Positions 1-10,379 of a stretch of 64,000 nt of DNA are shown piece after piece; the first letter of the stretch is position 1; each line of letters starts with the position of its first letter. Under the pieces are notes generated by a model. The model did not search any database, was not told the DNA's origin, and saw nothing but the letters and a program-made list of their open reading frames with translations. The DNA lies in contig NC_135170.1 of assembly GCF_041146795.1 (NCBI RefSeq), positions 20,020,033-20,084,032 of the forward strand. The letters are read 5' to 3'. A program made the translations under genes and the position numbers. Origin of the DNA: Maylandia zebra (Eukaryota > Chordata > Actinopteri > Cichliformes > Cichlidae).

Positions 1-3000
1 ATCTGTGTCCTCCTCCTCCTCACTCCCCACTTGTGTCGGAGTCATGCATGTTTGTTTCCGTTTGTTATAATGTCTTTTCCTTGTTTTAGTACTAGTTACA
101 GTTGCCTCCTTATCTGCTGGGAGCGGAAGAAAATCGCAAGGCAACAACATATTCCTGTGCAAAATCCTTGTCCTGCCTTTACCATTCTCTGGCTCTAACT
201 CAAACACAGGACTGTCCTCTCCCTTTTGTCTTTTAATGATGTAGATGTTGTCTTCCCAATAAGAGCGGATTTTCCCTGGCCCACCCCTCTCCACAACATT
301 TCTAACAAGGACACGACTCCCTATTTGAAGTGGTGGACCATGCACACTTTTGTTGTACTGCCTTTTACCTCGGTCAGCTGACTTAGCTGCATTTTTGGAG
401 GCGACAGTGTAAGCTTCAGCCATTCTCCTTCTCCATCTGTCCACATAGTCCTGGTAGGAGCCTGAACTGTCCTCCTGCTCAATGCCAAAGAGAAGGTCAA
501 CTGGTAACCGTGGTGACCTACCAAACATTAGGAGAAAAGGAGGGTAGCCAGTGGCCTCATTAACAGTACAATTGTAGGCATGTACAACTTTATGGAGGTG
601 GCTTTTCCAGTCTCTTTTCTGTTCCTCTGTTAGTGTTCTTAACATCGAGAGCAAGGTCCTGTTGAATCTTTCGGTCTGCCCATTTCCTTGTGGGTGATAA
701 GGAGTAGTGTGTGACCCTTTAACACCAGCCAGTTCTTTTAAATGGTGCAATAGTCTATTCTCAAACTCTCGCCCCAAATCGTGGTGTAGTTTTTCTGGAA
801 AACCAAACCTGAGACAATAATCATTGAATAGTTTTTCTGCTACAGTCTTAGCTGTCTTATTTGTAGTTGCGTAGGCCTGAGCGAAGCGGGTGTAGTGGTC
901 CATAACTACAAGTATGTATTCACACCCCCCCTTGCATTGCTCCAGGTGCAAAAAGTCAACTGAAACCAACTGAAATGGATGAGTGGTCTCTATGCTCAAC
1001 ATAGGTGCCCGTGCCTGTCTGTTTGGCTTCCTCTGTTTGAGACACTCACAAACATTACTGACAAAGTGTTCAATGTCTCTTTGCATCTTAGGCCAGAAGA
1101 AACGATCCCTAATTAAATTTAGGGTCCTTTCTGATCCCAAGTGGCCCATCTGTTGGTGTAGTTCTTTGAGCACTAGTGGGTGGTAAACTGAGGGGAGAAC
1201 TAGTTGTTTTTTGTGTCGAGTCTCTCTGAACATAGTTCCATCCTCTCTGATTTTCAGTTTGCTCCACTCTCTAGCCAATGCTTTAAACTCAGTGCTCTCA
1301 GTCTTAATGTCCTGTGTGGTGGGCCTTTTGTTTTGCACTACAGACTCGTACATTTTACCTATCACGGGGTCTTGCCGCTGGGCTGCACAGATTTCCTCTC
1401 TCGGTATTGGCTGAATCATGTCCAGCAGTTCCTCTGCTTGTGTTTGATGCTGAAGGGTGTGGAAGGAGACAGCGTTAAACATTAGAGCTTCTGTTTGCTG
1501 CACTAATATGCCCTGCTGTGAGGCTACAACCACGTCCTGGCTAACCGTCTGTGTACAGCAGTTCATATAGTCCTCAAAATCGAGGGGCATCCTGGATAAA
1601 AAATCTGCATCTGCATTTGTTTTTCCTGGCCTGTATTTTATCGTAAAGTTGAAATCTGCGAGCTCAGCCACCCAACGCTGACCTGATGCATTCAACTTTG
1701 CTGTCGTTAACACATAGGTGAGTGGATTATTATCTGTATAAACCACAAACGATGGCGCATGCAGCAAATAATCTCTGAAGCGCTCACAGACAGCCCATTT
1801 GAGAGCTAAAAACTCCAGTTTGCCAGCATGCATATGGTAATTTTTTTCTGGCGGCGTTAACGTTCTAGATCCATAAGCTATGACTCTTAACTTGCCATTA
1901 CTGCGCTGGTAGAGCACTGCTCCTAACCCTGCTTGAGAAGCATCAGTATGAAGCACAAATGGTTGGTCTAGATCAGGGTAGCCTAGGATCGGAGGACTGG
2001 CCAGTTTATTGACTAAGTAAGACAAAACCTGATGGTGTGACTCTGTCCATTTCACAGGGGCTGATGAAGGCAACTGTCCTTTAGCCTGTTTGTTTTTCTC
2101 CTTCCTTCTCTTGTTCTGTGTTTTTAAGTCCTGTGGGCTACTTTTAGCATTTGTTTGGGCTGCTAGCAGTTCATACAAAGGTTTGGCGATACGTGAAAAG
2201 TCCTGTATATAGGCTCTATAATAAGATAGGAAGCCCAAAATCTGTCTCACTTCCCCCACTGTACTAGGGTGTTTCTCTTTAAGTGACATCACGGAGGCGA
2301 CTTCTGCTGGATCCATACTATGGCCATCTTTTGACACCACTCTACCTAAAAACCTGACCTTAGGCTTGAACAGTTCACATTTCTTAGCAGTAAGTTTGAC
2401 CCCATGTCTCTGATACCTTTGTAGCACGGCTCTTACATGCTCAACATGGTCCTCAAAAGATTTACTGTGGACCAAATTGTCATCAAGGTACGGTAGACAG
2501 ATATCATCACGCAGACCCCAAAGACACTCCTCCATGCTCCTCTGGAACTCTGCTGGGGCGGAGCTGAGTCCAAATGGGATTCTAACCCACTGGTATAAAC
2601 CCCAGGGGGTGATGAATGCAGTGAGTGGCTGACTGTCTTCGTCTAGGAATCCTTGATGATAAGCCTTTCCCTGGTCTAGTACTGTAAACCAGGAGCTACC
2701 AGTAAGGCTGTCCAACATGTCCTGTATCCTGGGAATAGGATGTCTGTCAGGCACCGATTTGCGATTAAGTTCTCGATAATCCACACAAAGTCTGAGGTCA
2801 CCGGACTTTTTCCTAACACAGACTATCGGTGACGAATAAGGCGACTTGGATTTTGTAACCCACCCCCTATTGATCAAGTCTTGCAGGTAAGCTTTTACTT
2901 CCTGATGCAGAGGTTTAGGCACACTATTGTAAGTCTTTTGAACTGGTGTTTGGTCGTTGAGGGTGATGTGCATCCGAAGGCTAGGAATGCAGCCTACATC

Positions 3001-4272
3001 ATTTTCGTCTTTTGCAAAAGCTTTGCATTCCTCCCTAAGCATCATCCTCACCGCCGACTGTTGGCCACTCGTTAGATGGTCTAGAACTACAGGGGGATCC
3101 CAAACACCACTTGTCTCACCTGTGGGGGCTAATGGGACTTCGACACCTGCATCGTCTGCTGTTTTAGTTGTTGGAGTTTCTACAGGTTTTAGGGCAGCTG
3201 GGTATATTGCTTTTACGCCCTCAATGTGCCCCAGGACCACACGCGGATCTACAGTAATATTATGGCATGTGGTATTTGTGACAGATACTGGGACCATGGC
3301 TGAGTTGCCCCTTTTTACTTTAAACAATACTTCCTGCAAATGAAGCCCCTCAGGCAGGCTGGGGTTCAGAACAGGACAAAATAACATTACAGTGTCCTCG
3401 TCAGCCTGTATGCGTGTGCGACAGCGAATGGTAGTAGCTTCACTAGGGCCTAAAACAACTTTACTCCGCCCTGTCTTGACTTGGATCTCTTCCGCAGCTG
3501 TTCGATGTGTCTCTATCAACTGGATAAAAGTCTTAGCAGATCCGACGTCAATACCAAAAGCACTACTCACAATATTTGCAGCACAGTCACTGTTTTTAAC
3601 ACCCTGTTGTTTAAGTTGCTCGTTGATGATTTCTTCTATAACATTGTATCCAATAATGGGATCCTGAGCTACATTTGGGTCACTAGAGACCAATACGGGC
3701 ACTAGGAGACTCGAGCTGGTCGTCTCCACCCCCGTCAGTCTAAACTCTACAGGGACCCACCCCATAAATGGTATCTCTGTCTGATTAGCTGCGAGCCCAT
3801 TTAATGGTTCTGAACCTAAGAGTTCATCTATCCCCCTGATAGTGGTGTGAGGTAAGTGCTCGACTCTCCAGTTCTCATTTATTACGGTAGCCTGTGCACC
3901 CGTGTCCCACAATGCGGTGACTGGTACATTGTCAAAGGTGCATCTCACCATTTTTCGTCTACCAATCAGCTTCACTAATTTTTGTCCTTGCTTATCTGAT
4001 AGAAGGTCAGAATATCCCATGTATGACAACCACCCCTTTTTCTCTCTTTCCCTCAAATGTTGTTCAACTAGCCTCACCGCTTTACATACATGTTTGTGAT
4101 GGTGCCAGTGTTGTCCCTGACAGGCTTTAGAACAGTAACTGACAGATGAGCAGCCTGCACACCTCTGGAGTGGGGTGCTGACCGACTCTCTCTGGTGGCA
4201 GCAACCACAGCGGCGGGACTCCTGATGTGGCGGTGGGGTCACTGCTGGTCCCGTGGCAGTGGCCCTCTGGCG
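1..4272 (-). CDS. pol: Retrotransposon Pol polyprotein, incomplete at window edge (MYND-PR-RT-RH-IN)
   Basis: The frame is open from 4332 to base 1 with no stop. By -1 frameshifting from gag it would be entered at 4272. In order: a MYND zinc finger (4209-4085); an aspartic protease with WDTGA at 3909-3895; reverse transcriptase with LCVDYRELN near 2790 and the catalytic box YLDD at 2490-2479; RNase H beginning HTDAS near 1948; an integrase HHCC-type domain with H-x4-H near 1155; and an integrase core with catalytic Asp at 957-955, Asp at 780-778 and Glu at 672-670, the last two separated by exactly 35 residues (D-35-E). The second half of the integrase zinc motif reads C-E-C rather than C-x2-C. 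An acidic tail (four consecutive Glu) reaches the edge. No separate start codon is needed. The protein could be functional. Confidence 0.93.
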
Positions 4273-4278
4273 TTTCCC
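4214..4278 (-). promoter_or_regulatory. Programmed -1 ribosomal frameshift signal: slippery heptamer plus candidate pseudoknot
   Basis: On the minus strand GGGAAAC (4278-4272) sits in the gag frame as G GGA AAC, the X XXY YYZ pattern. Slipping back one base gives GGG AAA and enters the pol frame. Ten bases later CACTGC (4261-4256) can pair with GCAGTG (4245-4240). The 10-nt loop between them contains CGGGAC (4253-4248), which can pair with GTCCCG (4219-4214) further on. This forms an H-type pseudoknot with loops of 2, 2 and 20 nt. A GG/CC extension past one mismatch would shorten the spacer to 7. The gag stop lies within the folded region. Frames and pairings were checked by hand; the fold itself is predicted. 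Confidence 0.82.
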
Positions 4279-5603
4279 TGCAGCTGAAGTGGAGCTCGGC
4301 ATCCTCTGGAGATGTGGCCAGGCTGGCCACACTTAAAGCAGTGGGTGCAGTTGTCTCCCTCTCCGTTGCTCTGGCAGGTCCTGCAGCCTTTCTTCCTCCA
4401 GGTACCCGCGGCAGCATCTGATGTCCTCTTTGTAGTCTGCGACTTGCCAGCGTTCAGGGAAGCAAGAACCATCTGCCTCACCTCTGCAACCTCGTTCCTC
4501 AGCTCTTTCACCAGGTCGTGCATTTCGGGTGGAGGATGATTTTTCTTGTCTTCCTTGGTGGCGGGGATCTGCGAGCTGCTGCGTGGTTCATCCCTAGTAT
4601 ATAGCTCATTGATTCTTGGTGGTTTTGTATTGTTCCTCTTTAACTTGTTCAGTCTTTCTGTCTCGAGATTGGCAGCTTCATTTAGTTTCTCAATCAGCAT
4701 TTCATCAGTCACATCTGGGTTGTCAAGAAGGGCTTTAATCTGGAACTTTATGTTGTCATTTTGCAGCCCAGTACCCACTGATCTCAAAAACTTCCTTTTT
4801 ACCAGGTCCCGACTGTAGTGTTCTGCTTCTTTGTCCTTGGATGCGTACAGGAGGCGATCTTTAAGCTCAATGGCTCTGAATAAAAAGTCTTGAGCTGACT
4901 CTTTTGGATCTTGGGAAATATTTATCAGTTTTTGGTACAAATCAGATGTGTCATCTTCTCGGTAATGTCCTTTTAATATTGTCTTTAACTGTGTGAGTGT
5001 CAAATCAGTCTTTATTTCAAGCATATCACGCAGTTTGAGACCTGGATTGATGGCTCTTATCACTGCTTCAATAACTTCTGACTCACTGTGGCCTTTGCGG
5101 AGTCCATTTTCCATCTGATGCAGCAGGTTGGTATAGGACAGCCGATCGCGCTGCCCTCCCTCACCTATTTGGCCACAGATGCGAAACTCCCTGCGAATTG
5201 TCACCTCTGGTACTTTAGAAGACAGCAGGTTCGGGGCAGCGTCCGCCATCTTGAGTTTCTGCCCTATCGCTCTAATTTCTTCCTGCAGCTCGTCATACTT
5301 GTCTCTTGCGTCTGAAGGGCGGGAAGAATCACTCTCGGCCGTATTGTCTTTAGCTTTATATTCGCCCAAAAACGATAAAAGTTCTTTCACAAACTGTACA
5401 GCATCGTCTGGTGTATAACTGTTTTCCACCTCGTCCAGTTTATGTTCTATAACTTTCATCAGTTGGCGTCTGGAAGTGTCTTTTGTAGGCTCATTTAGCG
5501 GTGTAGCAAAGCCTTTCACCTTATAACCCACTTCTATGAGCTGATCACGACTTAGCTGGCAGAGTGTGGCGGTGATCTTATCTCGTCGGGCTTCTATCTC
5601 CAT
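4239..5603 (-). CDS. gag: Retrotransposon Gag polyprotein (454 aa)
   Basis: This is the structural capsid/nucleocapsid protein of the LTR element. The start ATG at 5603 has a strong context (A at -3, G at +4) and lies 157 bases after the primer binding site. The N-terminal half is charged and helical. Residues about 150-330 are rich in hydrophobic and charged helices, as in Ty3-type capsids. A CCHC zinc knuckle (C-x2-C-x4-H-x4-C) spans residues 422-435. Just before it an extra C407-x2-C410-x8-C419-x2-C422 cluster shares Cys422 with the knuckle. The frame ends at a TGA (4241-4239) ten codons after a slippery heptamer, so most product would be Gag and a fraction Gag-Pol. No internal stop or frameshift is seen. 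Confidence 0.92.
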   Translation of the reverse strand: MEIEARRDKITATLCQLSRDQLIEVGYKVKGFATPLNEPTKDTSRRQLMKVIEHKLDEVENSYTPDDAVQFVKELLSFLGEYKAKDNTAESDSSRPSDARDKYDELQEEIRAIGQKLKMADAAPNLLSSKVPEVTIRREFRICGQIGEGGQRDRLSYTNLLHQMENGLRKGHSESEVIEAVIRAINPGLKLRDMLEIKTDLTLTQLKTILKGHYREDDTSDLYQKLINISQDPKESAQDFLFRAIELKDRLLYASKDKEAEHYSRDLVKRKFLRSVGTGLQNDNIKFQIKALLDNPDVTDEMLIEKLNEAANLETERLNKLKRNNTKPPRINELYTRDEPRSSSQIPATKEDKKNHPPPEMHDLVKELRNEVAEVRQMVLASLNAGKSQTTKRTSDAAAGTWRKKGCRTCQSNGEGDNCTHCFKCGQPGHISRGCRAPLQLQGNARGPLPRDQQ

Positions 5604-5760
5604 TGTGGGTACTCACAAGCTTGTCTTTAGTCCGTCAGAGTTCAGGTCCGGTGCTTGGAGAAAGGTTTTTCTTCAGCCGTGCGGTAGCGCTAACGTTAGC
5701 CGCTAATGGCGCTAACCAGGCTTCTGCTTCACTCTCGTGCGGGAAGTTCTTCAGACCTTC

Positions 5761-5778
5761 CTCCTGGCTGGCTCGCCA
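5761..5778 (-). other. Primer binding site for tRNA-Arg(ACG)
   Basis: The plus strand reads CTCCTGGCTGGCTCGCCA, identical over 18 bases to the 3' end (including CCA) of vertebrate tRNA-Arg(ACG) as I recall it. The element transcript is therefore complementary and could be primed by that tRNA. The site abuts the LTR end, as required. The match stops after 18 bases, the usual PBS length, so this is not a tRNA gene fragment. Confidence 0.85.
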
Positions 5779-5838
5779 TGATATGTTGCAGCTTTAAGGC
5801 AGGGATGACTCCTCGAGTTGCTTTCTCACTGTATATGT

Positions 5839-5844
5839 TTTATT
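5839..5844 (-). terminator. LTR polyadenylation signal
   Basis: AATAAA on the minus strand inside the LTR, about 235 bases after the TATA box. In the missing 3' LTR the same motif would end the genomic transcript. Here in the 5' LTR it marks the likely R region. Confidence 0.5.
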
Positions 5845-6078
5845 TCACAATCCGATCAACACAAAAACATACAGCAGCTCCTCTCCGACTCCTAGCCCTT
5901 TGCTGCGGTGGAAAAAGAACCACTCCAAAAACCCCTTCAAGGAACATATGTACAAAAGAGTTTTTCTAACACACCAATGGGGCGTTCAATGCCATCTTGT
6001 AAATATGAGTACCAGAACAAACAAGCAAACAAAAAAGAAGTGTGGGGTACCTTTGAACCAATGAACAAAGTATAACCA

Positions 6079-6084
6079 TTTATA
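6079..6084 (-). promoter_or_regulatory. LTR TATA box
   Basis: TATAAA within AAGTATAAATGG on the minus strand, about 110 bp inside the outer LTR end. It is the only good TATA box I see in the LTR, so transcription would be expected to start about 25-30 bases further along, near 6050. This is inferred from position and motif only. Confidence 0.55.
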
Positions 6085-6192
6085 CTTTTTAACATAACCC
6101 GGCCCCGTCGATATGTGTATCTCTCACAAAAACAAGAATGTTAACTAAGAATATGGACAAATGGTGTTCTCACCTACTTTGTCACAACATCA

Positions 6193-7639
6193 AAGATACT
6201 GAAGTGGCACATAACTCGTGTAGCTACCACAACTAAAACAAGGTAGTTGCAGTAGGCTAACATTAGATCGAAAAAAAAAAAACAACAACAAAAAACTAAC
6301 TTCCAGATGTTTCTTTAGGGTTGGAGGTGGAGTCTTTTGATGCTGAGAGCAGCTTGGTTGCTGGCAAACAGTTTGCACTGCACGGTCATATTTTGCCCCA
6401 TCCCTTTCTTCTTTAAATGTGAAGTGGTGTTTCCAAGTATAAAATGCATTCTTGCCTGTGCCATTGTGTAACTGATGCCACCAACATTACCAGGACGCTT
6501 ACATTAGAGCCTCTTATTGGGTGTTTTATTTGGGTTTCCACCAACGTGGAGTTACCAAAATTAGAGAGGGGAAAGAGGGGATAACCTGACGTATGAAACA
6601 GGAAAAGATCGCCCTCTAACTGTAACTGTATTCTAATTATAATCTTTTTAAACAGTAATTGTAATGGAATATAGTTACTCATATTTAGTATTTTAAACAT
6701 TTAATGCCGGTAGGTGTTTCGACAGTTCCCAACACTGCTGCCCATACTTTGGACTTGTACTTACAGCCTATTCAGTAGGTCTTTTGTGTATAACGCTTAA
6801 CAGTAATTAGCACATGTCCGTCTGCATGAAGTGCTGATAGTGTATGGATGCAAACTGCTTACCAAATTACTGTTAGACGATAACTGTTGTTCAAATATGT
6901 TCTCTTCTGGCTCCAAATAAGCAAAAAGAAAGTGACTGTGTCTGCATCAGTCTTTTAATAACTGCCCGCGTCTCACATTCTCCCCATCTTTTCACTGGCA
7001 CCAAAACAAGCACAAGACCCATGCTTCATAAAGAAAGTTCAACAGGAACTTTACTCCTCTATATGTGCAGAGCATCCAGCAGCAGCAGCGACATCCTATT
7101 GAGGGAACCCAGAAGGCGCCTAACCACTGTGTCCAATTTTTCAGCCTACATGAGAGCTCGATCTCTTTCTTTGAGTGGTCAGTAAGACTAGAAAAGCACC
7201 GTATAAATGCCAGTCCATTTCTGTCTTCATTTTTCATCTGTGATAGTCACCATGGTGATTATGAAACTCATACCAAAGAGCAAGCATATACTATAAATTG
7301 AAAAAAAAAAAATTTAAGATTGAGAAACTTTGGCTGTACTTACGTGATTTCCTCCCACGTTATGCACGAGTGAGTCATAGATGCAGATGAGCGCTTTTAT
7401 CGAGCAAGTGAGAGAAAATGGTTATTCTGCGTCATTCGAAGGTACAACCGGCGGCACAGAGCTGCACACGTCAGCTAAATGTGTCTGGCAAGTGTAGTAT
7501 GTCTCCTTTCTTTTGTTAAAGTTAAATATGTCGGTCATGTCTCCTTGTTTACCTTTAACAAAAATAGCAGTGACTCAGTTGAATGTCAAAATAAAATGAG
7601 GAACTCAGGTATTTATTTATTTTTTGTCTGTTGTGGGTT
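6193..7639. other. Intergenic, no recognised feature
   Basis: AT-rich sequence with A-runs near 6270 and 7305. Short open frames here have no recognisable motif. The bases directly after 6192 (AAGAT) would be the candidate target-site duplication of the LTR element but cannot be paired inside the window. Confidence 0.5.
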
Positions 7640-8215
7640 GCAGAAATCCTGAGAATACACCCATTTCAGATCTGGCCTTTCATTAATGTCTGATTTTTGA
7701 GCACAAATAAAGTTTTGCTAATTCTCCTGAAATGCTCCGCTCTAGGAATGTTAGACAACAGAGATTTACTGTTTCTTAAAGTCATGACCTTCACATACTG
7801 TTCATCAGTTTTAGGCAGTTTTCTAGGCCTTCCAAGTCTTCTTTTGTCCTTCGCTCCCCCACTTTCTTTAGATTATTTAAACACGCTGTACACACGGCAA
7901 GTACTGCAAAGTTAGTTCTTTAGGAATCACATTGTTGATGCAAAAATACAATTTGATGCCTGTCCAATTGTGTTATCATGGGCATTTTTTTGTTTTTGGA
8001 GTCTCAACTGAAGAAATGGGAACAATTGATGTGGTTTTGCAACAGGCTGCTAGTAACAAAGTGCCTAAAGATACAATTTAGGACAAAGCTGGTTGTTTGC
8101 TCACACAACAGTGGTTCAGCCCTCGAGTTAGGAGCGTTTTTATGCCTGCTTGATTCATAGGTCAGTGTTAAGTGGTTCAACAAACCTTCAACAAAGCCTG
8201 GGGAACTAGTGCTCA
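7640..8215 (-). mobile_element. Degenerate Tc1-like transposon fragment
   Basis: Read on the minus strand, 7990-7640 resembles the N-terminal DNA-binding region of fish Tc1-type transposases, including an RPRK-type basic stretch, but with stops and frameshifts. The adjoining 8215-8030 part matches 45929-46115 on the plus strand (shared stretches include CTTAACACTGACCTATGA versus CTTAACACTAACCTATGA). That second copy also lies beside Tc1-like sequence. No intact reading frame remains. Confidence 0.5.
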
Positions 8216-9654
8216 AGATGGCATTGGAAGAAATCAGGGGTGACCAAGACTTCTACACAGAATTGTATCATAAACAGAACAATAAGACAGTGTGTCATTA
8301 TTTTATATAAAACAGTAATATTCCAGTGTTGAGAGGTTTATGAGCACACCAAGATCAAGGTGCCATTACTGTTTTTATTTCTAAGTGTTTGCAGTGTTAT
8401 TGTGAACAAAGAAAGAGCTGAGTGAAAGAAAATAGGAACAAGTAAGAAAAAAGTCAGAGTACAGGGTACACCTAACAGCAACTGGTACCACAACATAAAA
8501 GCCAAAGAAGCTGATAAGAGGAGAAAGAAACTGTCTGTTACTGTTTGCCCAACGCTTTTCTAAAATATGTTGTCCTCTGCGTGATTACCCGGCGCTGGCT
8601 TTGTCAGTCTGAGTACTATTCATTTCTCCTCTTCCTGTCACTGCTCTTCTTACATAACAGAAAAAGAAACATAATGGTGATGCTCAAATCTATTTTCCTG
8701 CGAGGGCTGGCCTGAATAACGCCTCCATGCTCATCATCCTAACAACTGTTTCCTGTGTGTGTGTGTTTTAGGTAATTATTGCCTGACCTCTTCTTCCACC
8801 TCTCCTCCCTATTGATTGTGAAAACAGACTTGGATTAATAATTCACAAAAAAAGAAGAAAAAACTCCCCCCAGTGTGACTTTTAACTACTCCTTGTTGCC
8901 CATGGCAGCAACCAGAGTATGTGTTTGCTTGTTGTAAGTGTGTGTGTGTGTGTGTGTGTGTGTGTATCCCTGGTGCTTGTGATCATTAGTGTGCAGCGGT
9001 TGTATTTTAAAAATATATTTTGCTTTCTGCTCAAACTCAAACTCTTGCAGCTCTTTCACTACTGATATGATGACTTCATTTCTCTCCACTGGTTTCTCTT
9101 CTTCTCTTTCAGTATTGGGACACAAAATTGGTCAGTGTGAGCATCATCTTTGACTCTTGTCTCCCAGCTCAATCTAGATCTGTAGAGGCATGTTTAAATG
9201 AGAAGCCTGATCTGTACCCTACAGTTTGCTCTTTGCTGGACAGTTGATCGTTGACTAGCAGGCACCGAAGTTCCCTATGCTGTAAAGCAATAGCTATATT
9301 TCTTGCTTTTATGCTTTTATGCTTTTTTTTTTTATGGCAATACTTAAATAATGAAAAACATATGATGGATTCATACTGAGATTTATGTTTGTAGCTGCCA
9401 TACCATCTGTATACTGAGCTGAGTAAATGAGATGCTGTTTTGTTTGCTTGACAAGCAGTGGAAATGCTTCCTCCGAATGGTGGAGGGGCTCAGAGTAGAG
9501 CTGCTACTCCTTCACATCGAAAGGAGCCAGCTGATAGAAGTCGGTGAATCGATCCAATTTTTTTTTTGTTTGAAAATGAAAAAATATACCTCAAACATGC
9601 ACATGAAAAATTTCCAAACCTTTTATTGTTGACGGTATTTTATTTATAGTCTAT
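8216..9654. other. Intergenic, one TG microsatellite only
   Basis: No gene signal on either strand. A (TG)n tract of about 28 bp lies at 8938-8965. The remainder is AT-rich unique-looking sequence with T-runs at 9325-9335 and 9560-9568. Confidence 0.5.
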
Positions 9655-9905
9655 AGCACAGTTTCCCAAACACCAGACTGTGGATCGTTTTGTTCCGGGG
9701 AGCAAAGAAAGAACAAATTTGTAAAAAAATTGTTTTTTTCTTATTGCTCTTCTGGGAGTTTTACTTTTTAAAAATGCCACTTTTGTCCATACTTAAATCA
9801 GCTGTTTGTCTTGTTTTTTTATTTCCCCCCCACACATCAGTAAGTCTGCAAGATAAACCATTCACAAATGACACAAAAACAAATGTCACTATTGAGGGAG
9901 AAAGA
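9655..9905. repeat. Possible hAT-type non-autonomous element
   Basis: The stretch beginning near 9655 (CAGTTTCCCAAACACCAGAC, then GTGGATCGTTTTGTTCCGGG) resembles the terminal region of fish hAT-like MITEs, whose consensus starts with a CAG...CCCCAACC-type end followed by a GTGGATCGTTTGGT-like block. The match is by eye and degraded, and the second end was not located. Confidence 0.3.
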
Positions 9906-10379
9906 TGAGACACTGGGATCTCAAAATGACCTCAGTAGTTCTTAATTTTTTTCTTAAACAAGACAATGAAATTTTTGATGCTCCAGATAGATTTTTACAG
10001 CCGCTCGTTGGGCAGCATTTAGGGGGTTAGCGATGATATTTGGTCTGTTTAGGCACAAGCAGTGAATGAAAAGCACAGTAGGGCACGAGCTGCTGAGTAA
10101 ATAACGTTTCCCCTTGTGCTACTTTAATTTCAAGTGAAGGGATAAATCTGGATTAAGGTTTTTGTTTTATACACACAGAGCTCATCTTCCATATTTCTAT
10201 ATACACAGTAGCTCCTGCAAAAGCTTAGGGGAAGCTTTCAATATTTCTGGTCCCTGACCTAGTTTCTTAGTTTCAGAAATAAAGCCTTTTATACTCATGA
10301 ATGGAGCACAGGTGCTACACCTTAAATATGATAAATTAAGAGGGAAAAAAAATATTTCTAGACCCTGGTTATGGCCCTG

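Larger units (their letters stand above)
1..6192 (-). mobile_element. Ty3/Gypsy-type LTR retrotransposon, nearly complete, cut by left window edge
   Basis: Reading down the minus strand the order is 5' LTR (6192-5779), primer binding site (5778-5761), leader, gag (5603-4239), then pol in the -1 frame (4272 to base 1) as MYND finger, protease, reverse transcriptase, RNase H and integrase. Integrase after RNase H is the Ty3/Gypsy (Metaviridae) order, not Copia. I split the pol frame into codons from 4332 to 1 and found no stop, so this copy is young or under constraint. The 3' LTR, polypurine tract and far target-site duplication lie left of the window. No env is visible. The clade within Ty3/Gypsy is not assigned. 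Confidence 0.95.
5779..6192 (-). repeat. 5' long terminal repeat (about 414 bp)
   Basis: The inner end is fixed by the primer binding site that starts directly after it: in element orientation the LTR ends ATATCA, followed by TGG of the PBS. The outer end is placed at TGATGTTG (6192-6185), which imperfectly mirrors the inner end CAACATATCA and supplies the usual TG...CA boundaries. A TATA box and an AATAAA signal lie inside in the right order. The outer boundary is uncertain by a few bases, because the second LTR is outside the window and no target-site duplication can be paired. Confidence 0.75.

Noticed and set aside
4127..4417. Separate 96-codon minus-strand protein overlapping gag and pol
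   Set aside because: It is a third-frame shadow through the gag-pol overlap, without a domain of its own.
5761..5778. tRNA gene remnant
   Set aside because: Only 18 bases match and CCA is encoded, as in a primer binding site. Nuclear eukaryotic tRNA genes do not encode CCA.
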